A stretch of 64,000 nt of DNA from Burkholderia sp. Ax-1724 (GCF_011752995.1 NZ_VWWL01000018.1:119017-183016); one strand, 5' to 3'; numbered from the stretch's first letter, positions 54,283 to 62,921 are shown. Made by a program: numbers and translations. Notes: generated by a model from the letters alone, not told the origin.

Positions 54283-54327
54283 AAAAAACGGTTGCCGAAG
54301 ACGATCTTCAGCGTACCTCAGGCGAGG
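54283..54327 (-). terminator. Attenuator-like hairpins between the trp leader peptide and trpE
   Basis: In message sense, ACCUC-GCCU-GAGGU (54329-54316) forms a perfect 5-bp hairpin that overlaps the trpL stop codon by two bases. Then GCUGAAGA / UCUUCGGC (54312-54305 with 54301-54294, loop of three) is followed after five bases by UUUUUU (54288-54283). The first hairpin can extend by GCG/CGC into the base of the second, so they could be alternative folds. This is about 240 bp before the trpE ATG. Confidence 0.6.
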
Positions 54328-54402
54328 TTAGCGCGACCAGCGACGCCAGGGCCAAGCTCCCCGGTCGATGCTAATCAGACTCCGTTTTTTATTCAGAAAC
54401 AT
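54328..54402 (-). CDS. trpL: Tryptophan operon leader peptide
   Basis: A 24-residue frame starts at ATG 54402, 16 bases after the gph stop codon, and ends TAA at 54330-54328. Its C-terminal part reads AWPWRRWSR, with three Trp codons out of the last eight. That is what a tryptophan-sensing leader peptide shows, and it is followed at once by alternative hairpins and a T-run. No Shine-Dalgarno is seen before the ATG, so translation may restart from gph or from a short leader. A -10-like TATAGT at 54479-54474 inside the gph end is a candidate promoter. Confidence 0.65.
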   Translation of the reverse strand: MFLNKKRSLISIDRGAWPWRRWSR

Positions 54403-54418
54403 GAGGATGAAGGACTGT

Positions 54419-55135
54419 TCAAGTCGTGGATTGGTGTGCTGCGATTGCCTTGGCGGCGTCGAGCAGCGAGGCAACTATACCATCGGATTTTATCGTTTGT
54501 ATAGCTTGGCCATGGTTGTAGCCGTAGGGCACCGTGAGCGTGGCCATGCCGGCCGCGCGGCCCGCCAGCGCGTCGTTTTCCGAGTCGCCGATCGCGACGG
54601 TGGCTTGCGGCTCGACACCGAGTTGCGCAGCGGCGGTGAGCATCGGCAGCGGGTCGGGCTTCTTTTTCGCGAGACTGTCGCCGCCGAGCACGACCCTGAA
54701 ATACGGCGCGAGCCCGTACTGTTGCAGCAGTTCGAGCGCGAAGCGGTGCGGCTTGTTCGTCACGCACGCGAGCTTGAGGCCGGCCTCGCGCATGGCGTGC
54801 AGGCCGGCTTCGACGTCGGGATAAAGCCGCGTGTGCAGGCCGTTGATCTTCGCGTATTCGGCCTGATAGATCGCGAGCGCCTCTTCGAAGCGCTCCTGCG
54901 CGTGGTCCGCTTCGAAGCGCGGCGCGAGCACGCTGCGGATCAGATGCTCCGAGCCCTTGCCGACATAGCCGGCCACTTCCTCGCGCGAGGTTTCCGCTGC
55001 GTCGAGTTGGGCGAGCATGCCGTTCAGGCCGGCGGTGAAGTCGTCGGCGGTATCGATCATCGTGCCGTCGAGGTCGATGATCGCGGCTGCGAGGCGCGGG
55101 CCGGTGAAAGTCGGGGCGGGGAACGGAGCGGTCAT
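54419..55135 (-). CDS. gph: Phosphoglycolate phosphatase
   Basis: The 238-residue HAD enzyme has AAIIDLDGTMIDTADDFTAGLNGML (nucleophile Asp), LACVTNKPHRFALELLQQYGL, GGDSLAKKKPDPLPML and VAIGDSENDALAGRAAGM. It clears 2-phosphoglycolate. The order rpe-gph-trpE is common in Proteobacteria. Near its 3' end (about 54470-54510) the codons turn unusually AT-rich, as if a promoter were embedded there. Confidence 0.95.
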   Translation of the reverse strand: MTAPFPAPTFTGPRLAAAIIDLDGTMIDTADDFTAGLNGMLAQLDAAETSREEVAGYVGKGSEHLIRSVLAPRFEADHAQERFEEALAIYQAEYAKINGLHTRLYPDVEAGLHAMREAGLKLACVTNKPHRFALELLQQYGLAPYFRVVLGGDSLAKKKPDPLPMLTAAAQLGVEPQATVAIGDSENDALAGRAAGMATLTVPYGYNHGQAIQTIKSDGIVASLLDAAKAIAAHQSTT

Positions 55136-55173
55136 GGGGCGCGGGTCCGGATGTCGGGTGTTAAGGCTGGGCG

Positions 55174-55857
55174 TTAGTGCTGCACGGCGGCGAGGGCCGC
55201 GCGCATCTTGTCGATCACCACCTTGTGATCGGGCTGGCCGAAGATCGCCGAGCCGGCCACGAACGTGTCCGCGCCGGCCGCCGCGATTTCCGCGATGTTG
55301 TCGACCTTCACGCCGCCGTCCACTTCGAGATGAATCTCGCGGCCGGTGCGCTCCTCGTATGCGTCGATGCGCCTGCGCGCCTCGCGCAGCTTGTTGAGCG
55401 CCTCGGGAATGAACGCCTGGCCGCCGAAGCCCGGGTTCACCGACATGATCAGCACGAGGTCGACCTTGTCCATGACGTGATCGAGATAGCTCAGCGACGT
55501 GGCCGGGTTGAACACGAGGCCGGCCTTGCAGCCGTGGTCGCGGATCAGCGAGAGCGTGCGGTCGATGTGGTCCGAGCCTTCCGGGTGGAAGCTGATCAGG
55601 TTCGCGCCGGCTTTCGCGAAGTCCGGCACGATGCGGTCGACGGGACGCACCATCAGGTGCACGTCGATCGGCACGTCGACGTGCGGGCGGATCGCTTCGC
55701 AGACGAGTGGGCCGATGGTCAGGTTCGGCACGTAGTGGTTGTCCATCACGTCGAAGTGAATCCAGTCGGCGCCGGCCGCGACGACGTTGCGGACTTCTTC
55801 GCCGAGACGGGCGAAATCGGCGGACAGAATGCTGGGGGCGATGCGGAATTGCGTCAT
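55174..55857 (-). CDS. rpe: Ribulose-phosphate 3-epimerase
   Basis: The 227-residue TIM-barrel protein starts MTQFRIAPSILSADFARLGEEV. It has HFDVMDNHYVPNLTIGPLVCEAIRP, DVHLMVRP, ISFHPEGSDHIDRTL, LIMSVNPGFGGQAFIPEALNKL and LEVDGGVKVDNI, with the two catalytic Asp and metal His. It interconverts ribulose-5-phosphate and xylulose-5-phosphate. gph follows 38 bp downstream. The longer frame to 56166 is a shadow. Confidence 0.97.
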   Translation of the reverse strand: MTQFRIAPSILSADFARLGEEVRNVVAAGADWIHFDVMDNHYVPNLTIGPLVCEAIRPHVDVPIDVHLMVRPVDRIVPDFAKAGANLISFHPEGSDHIDRTLSLIRDHGCKAGLVFNPATSLSYLDHVMDKVDLVLIMSVNPGFGGQAFIPEALNKLREARRRIDAYEERTGREIHLEVDGGVKVDNIAEIAAAGADTFVAGSAIFGQPDHKVVIDKMRAALAAVQH

Positions 55858-56335
55858 GGCAAGGGGCGGATGCAAGCGGGAAAGCGCCATTTTACCGTTT
55901 TGCGTGGTGGTGCCGGGGCGTGGGCCTCGGCGGGTCGTGCCGGTTTGTTCGGGGCTTAGCGGAAGAGGTGGACTGTGACCGTGGACCGCGCCGGGAGCGG
56001 GAAGAAACGGAGCGGCGAAGCAGCGATGAAGAAGCGGTGGGAAAGAGCCGTGCGGCATAAGCGCTTTGAAAGCTATGGCGGAAAAACCTGGCGGCAGGAA
56101 ACTGGACGTCGGAAAGCGGGCCCCGAAGTGAGGTTCTGAATGAAGTGAGGCTCCGAAGCGTGCCACGCCCCAGCGTCTTGAACACTCCTGGCCAAAGGGT
56201 GTACCCGGTTGCGGGCGTGCCGCGCATCAAGCAGAATGCCAATCCATGAGCGCCGCATCGCCGATGCCCCCGCAAACCATTGGCGTTCGGGCCTTCCCGC
56301 GTTTTTCACAGCCGTTTTATCAGACCGGAATCAGG
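55858..56335. other. Divergent intergenic region between rpe and apaG, 478 bp
   Basis: No gene is supported. It contains a short direct repeat GAAGTGAGG(T/C)TC near 56125-56157. It should carry the promoters of rpe (left) and apaG (right); I see no strong boxes. Confidence 0.35.
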
Positions 56336-56710
56336 ATGAGCCAGTATGAATTCAGCGTCTCGGCGCAGGTGCAATACCTGCCCGAAGAATCCGACCCGGA
56401 GCGCCGCCAGTACGCATTTGCCTACACGCTGACTATCCGTAATACCGGCCAGGTACCCGCGCAACTGATCGCGCGTCATTGGGTGATTACCGACAGCGAC
56501 AACACCGTGCAGGAAGTCAAAGGCTTGGGCGTGGTCGGCCATCAGCCGTTGCTCAAGCCGGGCGAGCATTTCGAGTACACGAGTTGGGCCGTTATCGCGA
56601 CGCCGGTCGGCACCATGCGCGGAGATTACTTCTGCGTGGCCGAGGACGGCGAGCGCTTCGATGCGCCCGTGCCGGAGTTCGTGTTGCGCATGCCGCGTAC
56701 CTTGCATTGA
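56336..56710 (+). CDS. apaG: ApaG protein
   Basis: The 124-residue single-domain protein is a fibronectin-like beta sandwich. The blocks YAFAYTLTIRNTGQVPAQLIARHWVITD, EVKGLGVVGHQPLLKPGEHFEYTSW and GTMRGDYFC are the ApaG signature. It is linked to Co2+/Mg2+ homeostasis in enterics, although the mechanism is unclear. ATG 56336 has AGG just upstream; the longer frame to 56246 is less likely. Confidence 0.95.
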   Translation: MSQYEFSVSAQVQYLPEESDPERRQYAFAYTLTIRNTGQVPAQLIARHWVITDSDNTVQEVKGLGVVGHQPLLKPGEHFEYTSWAVIATPVGTMRGDYFCVAEDGERFDAPVPEFVLRMPRTLH

Positions 56711-56878
56711 ACCGCTGCCAAGGCGCGCTGTCTTTACCGACTTCGTGCGGGCGCGAAGTGGCGTGCGTGGCGGGATGAAGAGTGAAGCGGGTGAGGCGTT
56801 GTGACCGGCGGCAGGCGAGTGGCCGATGCGTGCTTCAGCGCGCGGCCGGCTGGATAACCCCACGACGGTTACTGCGCG

Positions 56879-57040
56879 TCACTGCGGTTTTTGCTGCTTG
56901 GGTTGTTCCGCTGACCTGGCGCGCGTCGTTTTCTTTTTGCCGGACGACGTCCATACAACGATAAAGATGAGCAGGAAAAGCGCGACAAGCGATTCCAGCG
57001 CGAAGATGAGCATCGGGTATTCGTCGAACAGATCAGACAT
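56879..57040 (-). CDS. Small single-pass membrane protein
   Basis: The 53-residue protein starts MSDLFDEYPM and has one hydrophobic helix (LIFALESLVALFLLIFIVVW). A basic, lysine-rich tail (SSGKKKTTRARSAEQPKQQKPQ) puts the C-terminus in the cytoplasm by the positive-inside rule. It is divergent from mltA with 28 bp between starts. Unknown function. The start is either ATG 57040, behind GGAAA, or ATG 57052. Confidence 0.6.
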   Translation of the reverse strand: MSDLFDEYPMLIFALESLVALFLLIFIVVWTSSGKKKTTRARSAEQPKQQKPQ

Positions 57041-57068
57041 GGCGGTTTCCATCAAGAACGAACATTGT

Positions 57069-58187
57069 ATGCGTTTTGTCCGCCGCGCCGGCGCCTGGCT
57101 CGGTGCGCTTTCAGTCGCGGTATTGCTCGCGTCCTGCGGTGGCGGCGGCGCGATCCGGCCATCGCCGCCGAGCGGTGCGGCGATCATTCCCGGTCAGATT
57201 GCTTCGGCGCGATTGACCGCGGTCGCGTGGCAGCAGGTGCCGGGCTGGCAGGATGACTCGCTGATCGGCGCGACCGCCGCGTTGCGGCAAAACTGCGTGC
57301 GGCTCGCACGTCAGCCGAGCTGGTCCCGTGCATGCGCGGCCGCCTCGCAGATCGACGACCTCGACGTCACGAGCGCGCGGGCTTTCTTTGAAGCCTATTT
57401 CACGCCGTTCCAGCTCGCCAACAACGACGGCACGCTCGACGGTCTCGTCACCGGCTATTACGAGCCCTTGCTGCGCGGTTCGCGCACGCGGCACGGCGTG
57501 TATCAGACCGCACTGTACCGCTGGCCCGCCGGCTATCGCGCGGGCGCGCCGTTGCCGGCGCGCGCGCAGCTCGAGCGCTCGGGCGTGCTCAACGGCAATG
57601 AGCTTGTCTGGGTCGACGACCCGATCGAAGCATTCTTCCTGCAGGTGCAGGGCTCCGGACGCGTCGTGATGGAAGACGGCAGCGTGATGCGCGTCGGTTT
57701 CGGCGGCACTAACAACCAGCCGTACAAGTCGATCGGGCGTTGGCTGCTCGATCATGGCGAGGTCACGCCGGCGCAGGCGACGATGCAGGGCATCAAGGCA
57801 TGGGCGCGCGCGAACCCGACGCGCGTCGAGGCCTTGCTCGATACGAACCCGCGCTTCGTGTTTTTCCGCGAGATGCCGTCTGCGGAAAGCGCGCCGAGCG
57901 GCGGTGCCGATGGTCCGATCGGCGCGCTCGGCGTGCCGTTGACGCCGGAGCGCTCGATCGCGGTGGATCCGAGCGCGATTCCGTTGGGTACGCCCGTGTT
58001 TCTGCAAACCACGCGTCCGCTCACGAACTCGCCGATGAACCGCCTCGTGTTCGCGCAGGACACGGGCAGCGCGATCAAGGGCGGCGTGCGCGCCGATTAC
58101 TTCTGGGGGCTCGGCGACGACGCAGGCGATCTGGCCGGCAAGATGAAGCAGGGCGGCCGGATGTGGCTGTTGCTGCCGAATTCGTGA
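57069..58187 (+). CDS. mltA: Membrane-bound lytic murein transglycosylase A
   Basis: The 372-residue lipoprotein has a signal peptide with lipobox LLASC (Cys near residue 22). The MltA domain shows VTGYYEPLLRGSRTRHGVYQTALYRWP and EAFFLQVQGSGRVVM. The 3D domain with catalytic Asp is in RLVFAQDTGSAIKGGVRADYFWG. It cleaves peptidoglycan glycan strands, forming anhydro-muropeptides, at the outer membrane. ATG 57069 is used; an in-frame upstream start is possible. Confidence 0.95.
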   Translation: MRFVRRAGAWLGALSVAVLLASCGGGGAIRPSPPSGAAIIPGQIASARLTAVAWQQVPGWQDDSLIGATAALRQNCVRLARQPSWSRACAAASQIDDLDVTSARAFFEAYFTPFQLANNDGTLDGLVTGYYEPLLRGSRTRHGVYQTALYRWPAGYRAGAPLPARAQLERSGVLNGNELVWVDDPIEAFFLQVQGSGRVVMEDGSVMRVGFGGTNNQPYKSIGRWLLDHGEVTPAQATMQGIKAWARANPTRVEALLDTNPRFVFFREMPSAESAPSGGADGPIGALGVPLTPERSIAVDPSAIPLGTPVFLQTTRPLTNSPMNRLVFAQDTGSAIKGGVRADYFWGLGDDAGDLAGKMKQGGRMWLLLPNS

Positions 58188-58220
58188 GGTGGCGCGAGCG
58201 GTCCTCGCCCCGCGCAGGGA

Positions 58221-59525
58221 TCAAAGCCCCGCTTTGCGTTTATCCACCACGCGCCGTGCCTTGCCGACCGAACGCTCGATCCCGTTCACGGCAAGCACAT
58301 TCACTACCGCGCTGACGCCGATCAAGGCCTTGATGTCATAAGCGAGCGCGTTTTTCGCCGTGGTTAGCGCGGTGGTGTCTGGCGCGCTTTCCGGGCACGG
58401 CTCGACATTCAGCGTCAATACGTCGAGCGGACCTTCCTTCGTGAGCACGATCTGGTAGTGCGGCGCGAGCGCGTGCTGGCGGAGCAGCAGTTCTTCGATT
58501 TGCGTCGGGAATACGTTCACGCCGCGCACGATCATCATGTCGTCAGAGCGGCCGGTGATCTTCTCCATGCGCCGCATCGTGCGTGCGCTGCCCGGCAGCA
58601 GGCGCGTGAGATCGCGCGTGCGATAGCGGATGATCGGCAGCGCTTCCTTCGTGAGCGAGGTAAACACGAGTTCGCCGAGTTCGCCGTCGGGCAGCACTGC
58701 GCCGGTTTCGGGATCGATAATTTCCGGGTAGAAATGATCTTCCCAGATGGTCGGGCCGTCTTTGGTTTCGACGCACTCCGACGCGACGCCCGGGCCCATC
58801 ACTTCGGACAGCCCGTAAATATCGACCGCGTCGATGCCCATGCGTTTTTCGATGGCCTGGCGCATGTCGTTGGTCCACGGTTCCGCGCCGAAGATGCCGA
58901 GGCGCAGCGAGCAGTTGGCCGGATCGATGCCCTGACGTTCGAGTTCGTCCGCAATCGAGAGCATGTAGCTCGGTGTCACCATGATGATGTCGGGCCGGAA
59001 GTCCTGGATCAACTGCACCTGTTTCTCGGTTTGACCGCCGCCGAACGGGATCACGGTGAGCCCGGCGCGCTCGGCGCCGTAGTGCGCGCCGAGGCCGCCT
59101 GTGAAAAGGCCATAGCCGTAGCTTATGTGTACTTTGTCTCCGCGCTTCGCGCTGGCGGCGCGGATCGATCGTGCGACGAGATTGGCCCATGTATCGATGT
59201 CGCGCGCGGTATAGCCCACCACGGTCGGCTTGCCCGTCGTGCCCGACGACGCGTGGATGCGCGAAATCCGCTCCTGCGGCACGGCGAACATCCCGAACGG
59301 ATAGCTGTCGCGCAGATCCTGCTTCGTCGTGAACGGAAAGCGGGCGAGGTCAGCGAGGGATGTCACTTCGCCCGGATGAACACCGGCTTCGTCGAACTTG
59401 CGCCGATAGACCGGCGAGTTCTCGTACGCATGGTTCAGCGACCATTTGAGCCGTTCAAGTTGAAGCGCGACGAGTTCGTCGCGGCTGGCGGTCTCGATCG
59501 GATCGAGCGGAAGAGCGGTGGTCAT
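58221..59525 (-). CDS. paaK: Phenylacetate-CoA ligase
   Basis: The 434-residue protein has the AMP-binding loop SRIHASSGTTGKPTVVGYT, then LGIFGAEPWTNDMRQAIEKRMGIDAVDIYGLSEVMGPGVASEC, and C-terminal ITGRSDDMMIVRGVNVFPTQIEELLLR. These are the PaaK hallmarks. It makes phenylacetyl-CoA, the entry step of the pathway. It is the last of paaN-paaG-paaI-paaK on the minus strand, 134 bp after paaI. Confidence 0.97.
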   Translation of the reverse strand: MTTALPLDPIETASRDELVALQLERLKWSLNHAYENSPVYRRKFDEAGVHPGEVTSLADLARFPFTTKQDLRDSYPFGMFAVPQERISRIHASSGTTGKPTVVGYTARDIDTWANLVARSIRAASAKRGDKVHISYGYGLFTGGLGAHYGAERAGLTVIPFGGGQTEKQVQLIQDFRPDIIMVTPSYMLSIADELERQGIDPANCSLRLGIFGAEPWTNDMRQAIEKRMGIDAVDIYGLSEVMGPGVASECVETKDGPTIWEDHFYPEIIDPETGAVLPDGELGELVFTSLTKEALPIIRYRTRDLTRLLPGSARTMRRMEKITGRSDDMMIVRGVNVFPTQIEELLLRQHALAPHYQIVLTKEGPLDVLTLNVEPCPESAPDTTALTTAKNALAYDIKALIGVSAVVNVLAVNGIERSVGKARRVVDKRKAGL

Positions 59526-59659
59526 CGAATGTCTCCTTGCTGCCTCAATGCCTGAGTCTGATGTGCGGCGCGCTTGCGCGCCAGAAATCCGCGGCGATCT
59601 GTTGTCTTTGGGAGGGCGTCGCCTGAGGTACTGCCTGGGCCTGCGGTTCGTGTGCTTGT

Positions 59660-60124
59660 CTAGTCGCCGGTCGGAATCAGATTGCCTTTGATTTGCGCCG
59701 ACTTGCCGCGAAACATCGCGACGGTTTCGCCGGCTCGATTCGTCACGCGGATGTCGTAGATACCGGTGCGCCCGCTCAGTGTCTGCTCGACAGCTTCCGC
59801 CACTAGCGCGTCGCCGCCGTACACCGGCCGCAGAAACTCGATCGAGCAGCCAGCCGCGACCGTATTGATGTTGTACGTGTTGCAGGCGAACGCGAACGTC
59901 GAATCGGCAAGTGTGAAGATCAGGCCGCCATGGCAGATCTGATGGCCGTTCAAGAAATCGTCGCGTATGGCCATGCGCAGCCGCGCATAGCCTGGACGGA
60001 CTTCGAGAATTTCGAGCCCGAGCGCGCGGCTGCAGGCATCGTTCTCGTACATCGCGGCGGCGGTCGCGCGGGCAAGTTCGTCGGGTGTCATCTGGTCGGG
60101 GCGGCGGGTTTGATGAGCGGTCAT
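59660..60124 (-). CDS. paaI: Hydroxyphenylacetyl-CoA thioesterase PaaI
   Basis: The 154-residue hot-dog-fold protein has NGHQICHGGLIFTLADSTFAFACNT near residue 60, with the HGG/Asp site, and IEFLRPVYGGDALVAEA. It frees CoA from dead-end phenylacetyl-CoA-type intermediates. ATG 60124 lies two bases after the paaG stop codon, so the two are tightly coupled. The upstream frame to 60175 is not needed. Confidence 0.95.
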   Translation of the reverse strand: MTAHQTRRPDQMTPDELARATAAAMYENDACSRALGLEILEVRPGYARLRMAIRDDFLNGHQICHGGLIFTLADSTFAFACNTYNINTVAAGCSIEFLRPVYGGDALVAEAVEQTLSGRTGIYDIRVTNRAGETVAMFRGKSAQIKGNLIPTGD

Positions 60125-60125
60125 G

Positions 60126-60917
60126 TCAGCGCCCCTCGAAGCGCGGCGCGCGCTTTTCGATGAACGCCTGCACACCTTCCGCGTAATCGTGCGAGGCGCC
60201 GAGTTCGCGTTGCAGATCGCGTTCGAGGTCGAGCTGCTGGTCGAGCGTTTGCGTCGTGCTTGCTCGCATGGCCTGTTTGATTGCGGCGATTGCGCGCGTC
60301 GGTTGCTGAGCGAGCTGCGACGCGAGTTTCGCCGCGGTGCTGGCGAGATCCGCGTCGTCGACCGCTTGCCAGATCAAGCCCCAGCTCTCGGCTTTCTCGG
60401 CGCCGAGTTTGTCGCTGGTGAGAGCGAGCCCCAACGCGCGTGCCATGCCGACGCGCTGCGGCAGAAACCATGTACCGCCCGAGTCGGGCACGAGGCCGAT
60501 CTTCACGAACGCCTGGATGAAGCTCGCGGAGCGCGCCGCGAGCACGAGGTCGCAGGCGAGCGCGAGGTTGGCACCCGCGCCGGCGGCTGTGCCGTTGACC
60601 GCCGCGACGACCGGAATCGGCAACGCCTGCAGACGGCGAATCAGCGGGTTGAAATGTTCGTCGATCAGGTCGCCCAGGTCGGTCATGGCGCCTGGCGTGA
60701 AGTCGAGATCGGCGAGATCCTGGCCGGCGCAGAAGCCGCGGCCCGCCCCGGTCAGCACGAGCGCCCGGGCGCCTGACGTTGCGACCCGATCGAGCGCGTC
60801 GCTCAGTTCCCGATGCATCGCGCGCGTAAAGCTGTTGAGCTTGTCCGGGCGGTTCAGCGTAATGGTGGCTACGTGGCTCGATGTGTCGACGTCCAGCCGG
60901 ATCGCTTCATATGACAT
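60126..60917 (-). CDS. paaG: 2-(1,2-Epoxy-1,2-dihydrophenyl)acetyl-CoA isomerase PaaG
   Basis: The 263-residue crotonase-family protein has the oxyanion-hole motifs GAGRGFCAGQDLADLDF and VNGTAAGAGANLALACDLVLAARSASFIQAFVKIGLVPDSGGTWFLPQRVG. The Asp in the latter is the catalytic acid of PaaG-type isomerases. It converts the ring epoxide to the oxepin CoA. ATG 60917 has GAGGAGA upstream. It follows paaN by 167 bp. Confidence 0.93.
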   Translation of the reverse strand: MSYEAIRLDVDTSSHVATITLNRPDKLNSFTRAMHRELSDALDRVATSGARALVLTGAGRGFCAGQDLADLDFTPGAMTDLGDLIDEHFNPLIRRLQALPIPVVAAVNGTAAGAGANLALACDLVLAARSASFIQAFVKIGLVPDSGGTWFLPQRVGMARALGLALTSDKLGAEKAESWGLIWQAVDDADLASTAAKLASQLAQQPTRAIAAIKQAMRASTTQTLDQQLDLERDLQRELGASHDYAEGVQAFIEKRAPRFEGR

Positions 60918-61084
60918 TGGGTATCTCCTCGAAATCTCATTGACCGATGGGCACAGCACGCGGTTAGCGAGAGCCGGGCAATGCGGCGGCGCGCAATGCC
61001 GGCCTGCTGTCTCATGTTAGTGAGCGCGCGCGACCCGGTCCATTCGGCCAGAAGGCATAGGAATCGTGCGTTGTCCTACGCCAT

Positions 61085-62785
61085 TCAGCCAGCTACCGCC
61101 GGCGCCGTTTTCGGTTCAACATGGGCACGGCTTTGAACGACGCGAAAGCGATTGGCGACAAACGCCGCATCGGCCAGCGCGGCATTGGCGGCCGGGTTGG
61201 CGCCGGTGCCGTGGAAATCGGAGAAGGCCGCGGATTGATTGACGAACACGCCGCCGGTCAGATTGATCGAGAGCGCGACGCCGCCACGAATCGACGCTTC
61301 GTGTGCGCGGTCGAGTACGGCTGCGTCCGTGCTGTAGACCGATAGTGTCAGTGCGCCGTGTTCGGCGGCGATGGCACCGGCGAGATCGAGCGACTGCGCG
61401 GTCGAATCCGTTGCGATCACGAACGAGATCGGTCCGAACCATTCACGGGTGAACTGCGCGTGGTCGGTCGCGGCGTCGAGTTGCAGCACGAGCGGGGTAC
61501 GCACGCGAGCGCCCGGGAAGGACGGATGCTCGAGCGTCTGGCTCTCGACGAGAATGCGGCCGAGTTTCGCGGCTTCGTCAATGCGCTGCGCGACGCCATC
61601 GTTCTGGATCGATCCGAGCAGTTCGACAGCACGGGCAGGGTCGGCAACGAGCTTTTGCACGGCGCCGGCAAGCGCCTGGGCGACGTCGTCGAAACCGAGC
61701 GCGCCGTCGGCCGTGCGGATGCCGTTGCGCGGCACATAGATGTTTTGCGGCGCGGTGCACATCTGGCCCGAGTACAGCGCGAGAGAAAAGGCGATGTTGC
61801 GCGCGGCGGCCTTGATGTCGTCGACCGAGTCGATCACGATCTGGTTGACGCCGGCTTTTTCGGTGTAGACCTGAGCCTGATGCGCGTTGCGCTCGAGCCA
61901 GGTGCCGTTCTGGGTGCTGCCGGTGAAGTCGATCAGCTTGATTTCCGGACGCAGGGCGAGGTTCTGGACGAGGGAGCCGTCGTTCGGGTCAGTGGCAAGC
62001 AGTGTGACAACGTTCGGATCGAAGCCTGCCTCGCGCAAAACCTCACGCGCGATGCGCACGGTCAATGCGAGCGGCAGAATCGCGCCCGGATGCGGCTTGA
62101 CGATGACGGTGTTGCCGGTGGCCAGATCGGCGAAAAGGCCCGGGTAGCCGTTCCAGGTCGGGAATGTGCAGCACCCCAGCACGAGACCGGTGCCGCGCGG
62201 CACGACGGTATAGCGCTTGTGCATGGCGAGCGGCGGGTTCTTGCCTTGCGGTTTTTCCCAGTGCGCGTCGGCGGGAACGCGGCGCAACTGGTCCCATGCG
62301 TAAGCCACGGCTTCGAGCGCGCGATCCTGCGCATGCGGGCCGCCGGCCTGAAACGCCATCATGAACGCCTGGCCGGTGGTGTGCATCACGCTATAGCCAA
62401 TCTCGAAGCTGGCGCGATTCAGGCGCGCGAGGATTTCGAGGCATACGCCGACCCACGCTTGCGGGCCGGCCGTGCGCCAGTCGCGCTGCGCAGCGGCGGC
62501 CACTGCGATCAACGTGTCCGGGGTGGCTTTGGGATAACGCATGCCTAGCGGAAAACCAAACGGTGAGACTTCGGCGCCGACCGTTTCTCCGGTCGACGGC
62601 TGGTCCAGCGCGAAAGTCGTATTGAGCAGCGCTTTGAACGCGGCTTCGCCGTCCGCGTTCGCTGTTTCCCCGTACACTTTCGGACTGGGAATCTCGACGA
62701 ACGGGCTCCAGTAGCCACGCGTTTCGAGTGCGGCGAGCGCCTTGTGCAGCGTGTCTTCGTGCTTTGCAAATAGCGGATGTTTCAT
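61085..62785 (-). CDS. paaN: Phenylacetic acid degradation aldehyde dehydrogenase PaaN
   Basis: The 566-residue protein fits the PaaN branch of the aldehyde dehydrogenase superfamily. It has GTGLVLGCCTFPTWNGYPGLFADLATGNTVIVKPHPGAILPLAL, LIDFTGSTQNGTWLERNAHQAQVYTEKAGVN and SLALYSGQMCTAPQNIYVP (catalytic Cys). The C-terminal MaoC-like hydratase of E. coli PaaZ is absent, so ring-opened aldehyde oxidation and hydrolysis would be done by separate proteins. It is first in the leftward paa block, divergent from the enoyl-CoA hydratase. Confidence 0.93.
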   Translation of the reverse strand: MKHPLFAKHEDTLHKALAALETRGYWSPFVEIPSPKVYGETANADGEAAFKALLNTTFALDQPSTGETVGAEVSPFGFPLGMRYPKATPDTLIAVAAAAQRDWRTAGPQAWVGVCLEILARLNRASFEIGYSVMHTTGQAFMMAFQAGGPHAQDRALEAVAYAWDQLRRVPADAHWEKPQGKNPPLAMHKRYTVVPRGTGLVLGCCTFPTWNGYPGLFADLATGNTVIVKPHPGAILPLALTVRIAREVLREAGFDPNVVTLLATDPNDGSLVQNLALRPEIKLIDFTGSTQNGTWLERNAHQAQVYTEKAGVNQIVIDSVDDIKAAARNIAFSLALYSGQMCTAPQNIYVPRNGIRTADGALGFDDVAQALAGAVQKLVADPARAVELLGSIQNDGVAQRIDEAAKLGRILVESQTLEHPSFPGARVRTPLVLQLDAATDHAQFTREWFGPISFVIATDSTAQSLDLAGAIAAEHGALTLSVYSTDAAVLDRAHEASIRGGVALSINLTGGVFVNQSAAFSDFHGTGANPAANAALADAAFVANRFRVVQSRAHVEPKTAPAVAG

Positions 62786-62834
62786 GGCAGGGAGGGCTTG
62801 GCTATACGTTGGGGGGAAATCCGTCGAATAATTG

Positions 62835-62848
62835 ACCGACCGGTTGGT
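62835..62848. promoter_or_regulatory. TetR-type palindrome in the divergent paaN / enoyl-CoA hydratase gap
   Basis: ACCGACC / GGTTGGT is a 14-bp palindrome with one mismatch. Phenylacetate genes in Burkholderia are, as I recall, controlled by a TetR-type repressor, PaaR, and this site is well placed to control both directions. No paaR gene is in the window. Confidence 0.6.
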
Positions 62849-62921
62849 TGGTGAATGGTAGCATTATTAAGAGAGCCGCGCGAAGCGTTTTTCGCGTGCA
62901 AATTAACCCTCTGGAGGCGGC

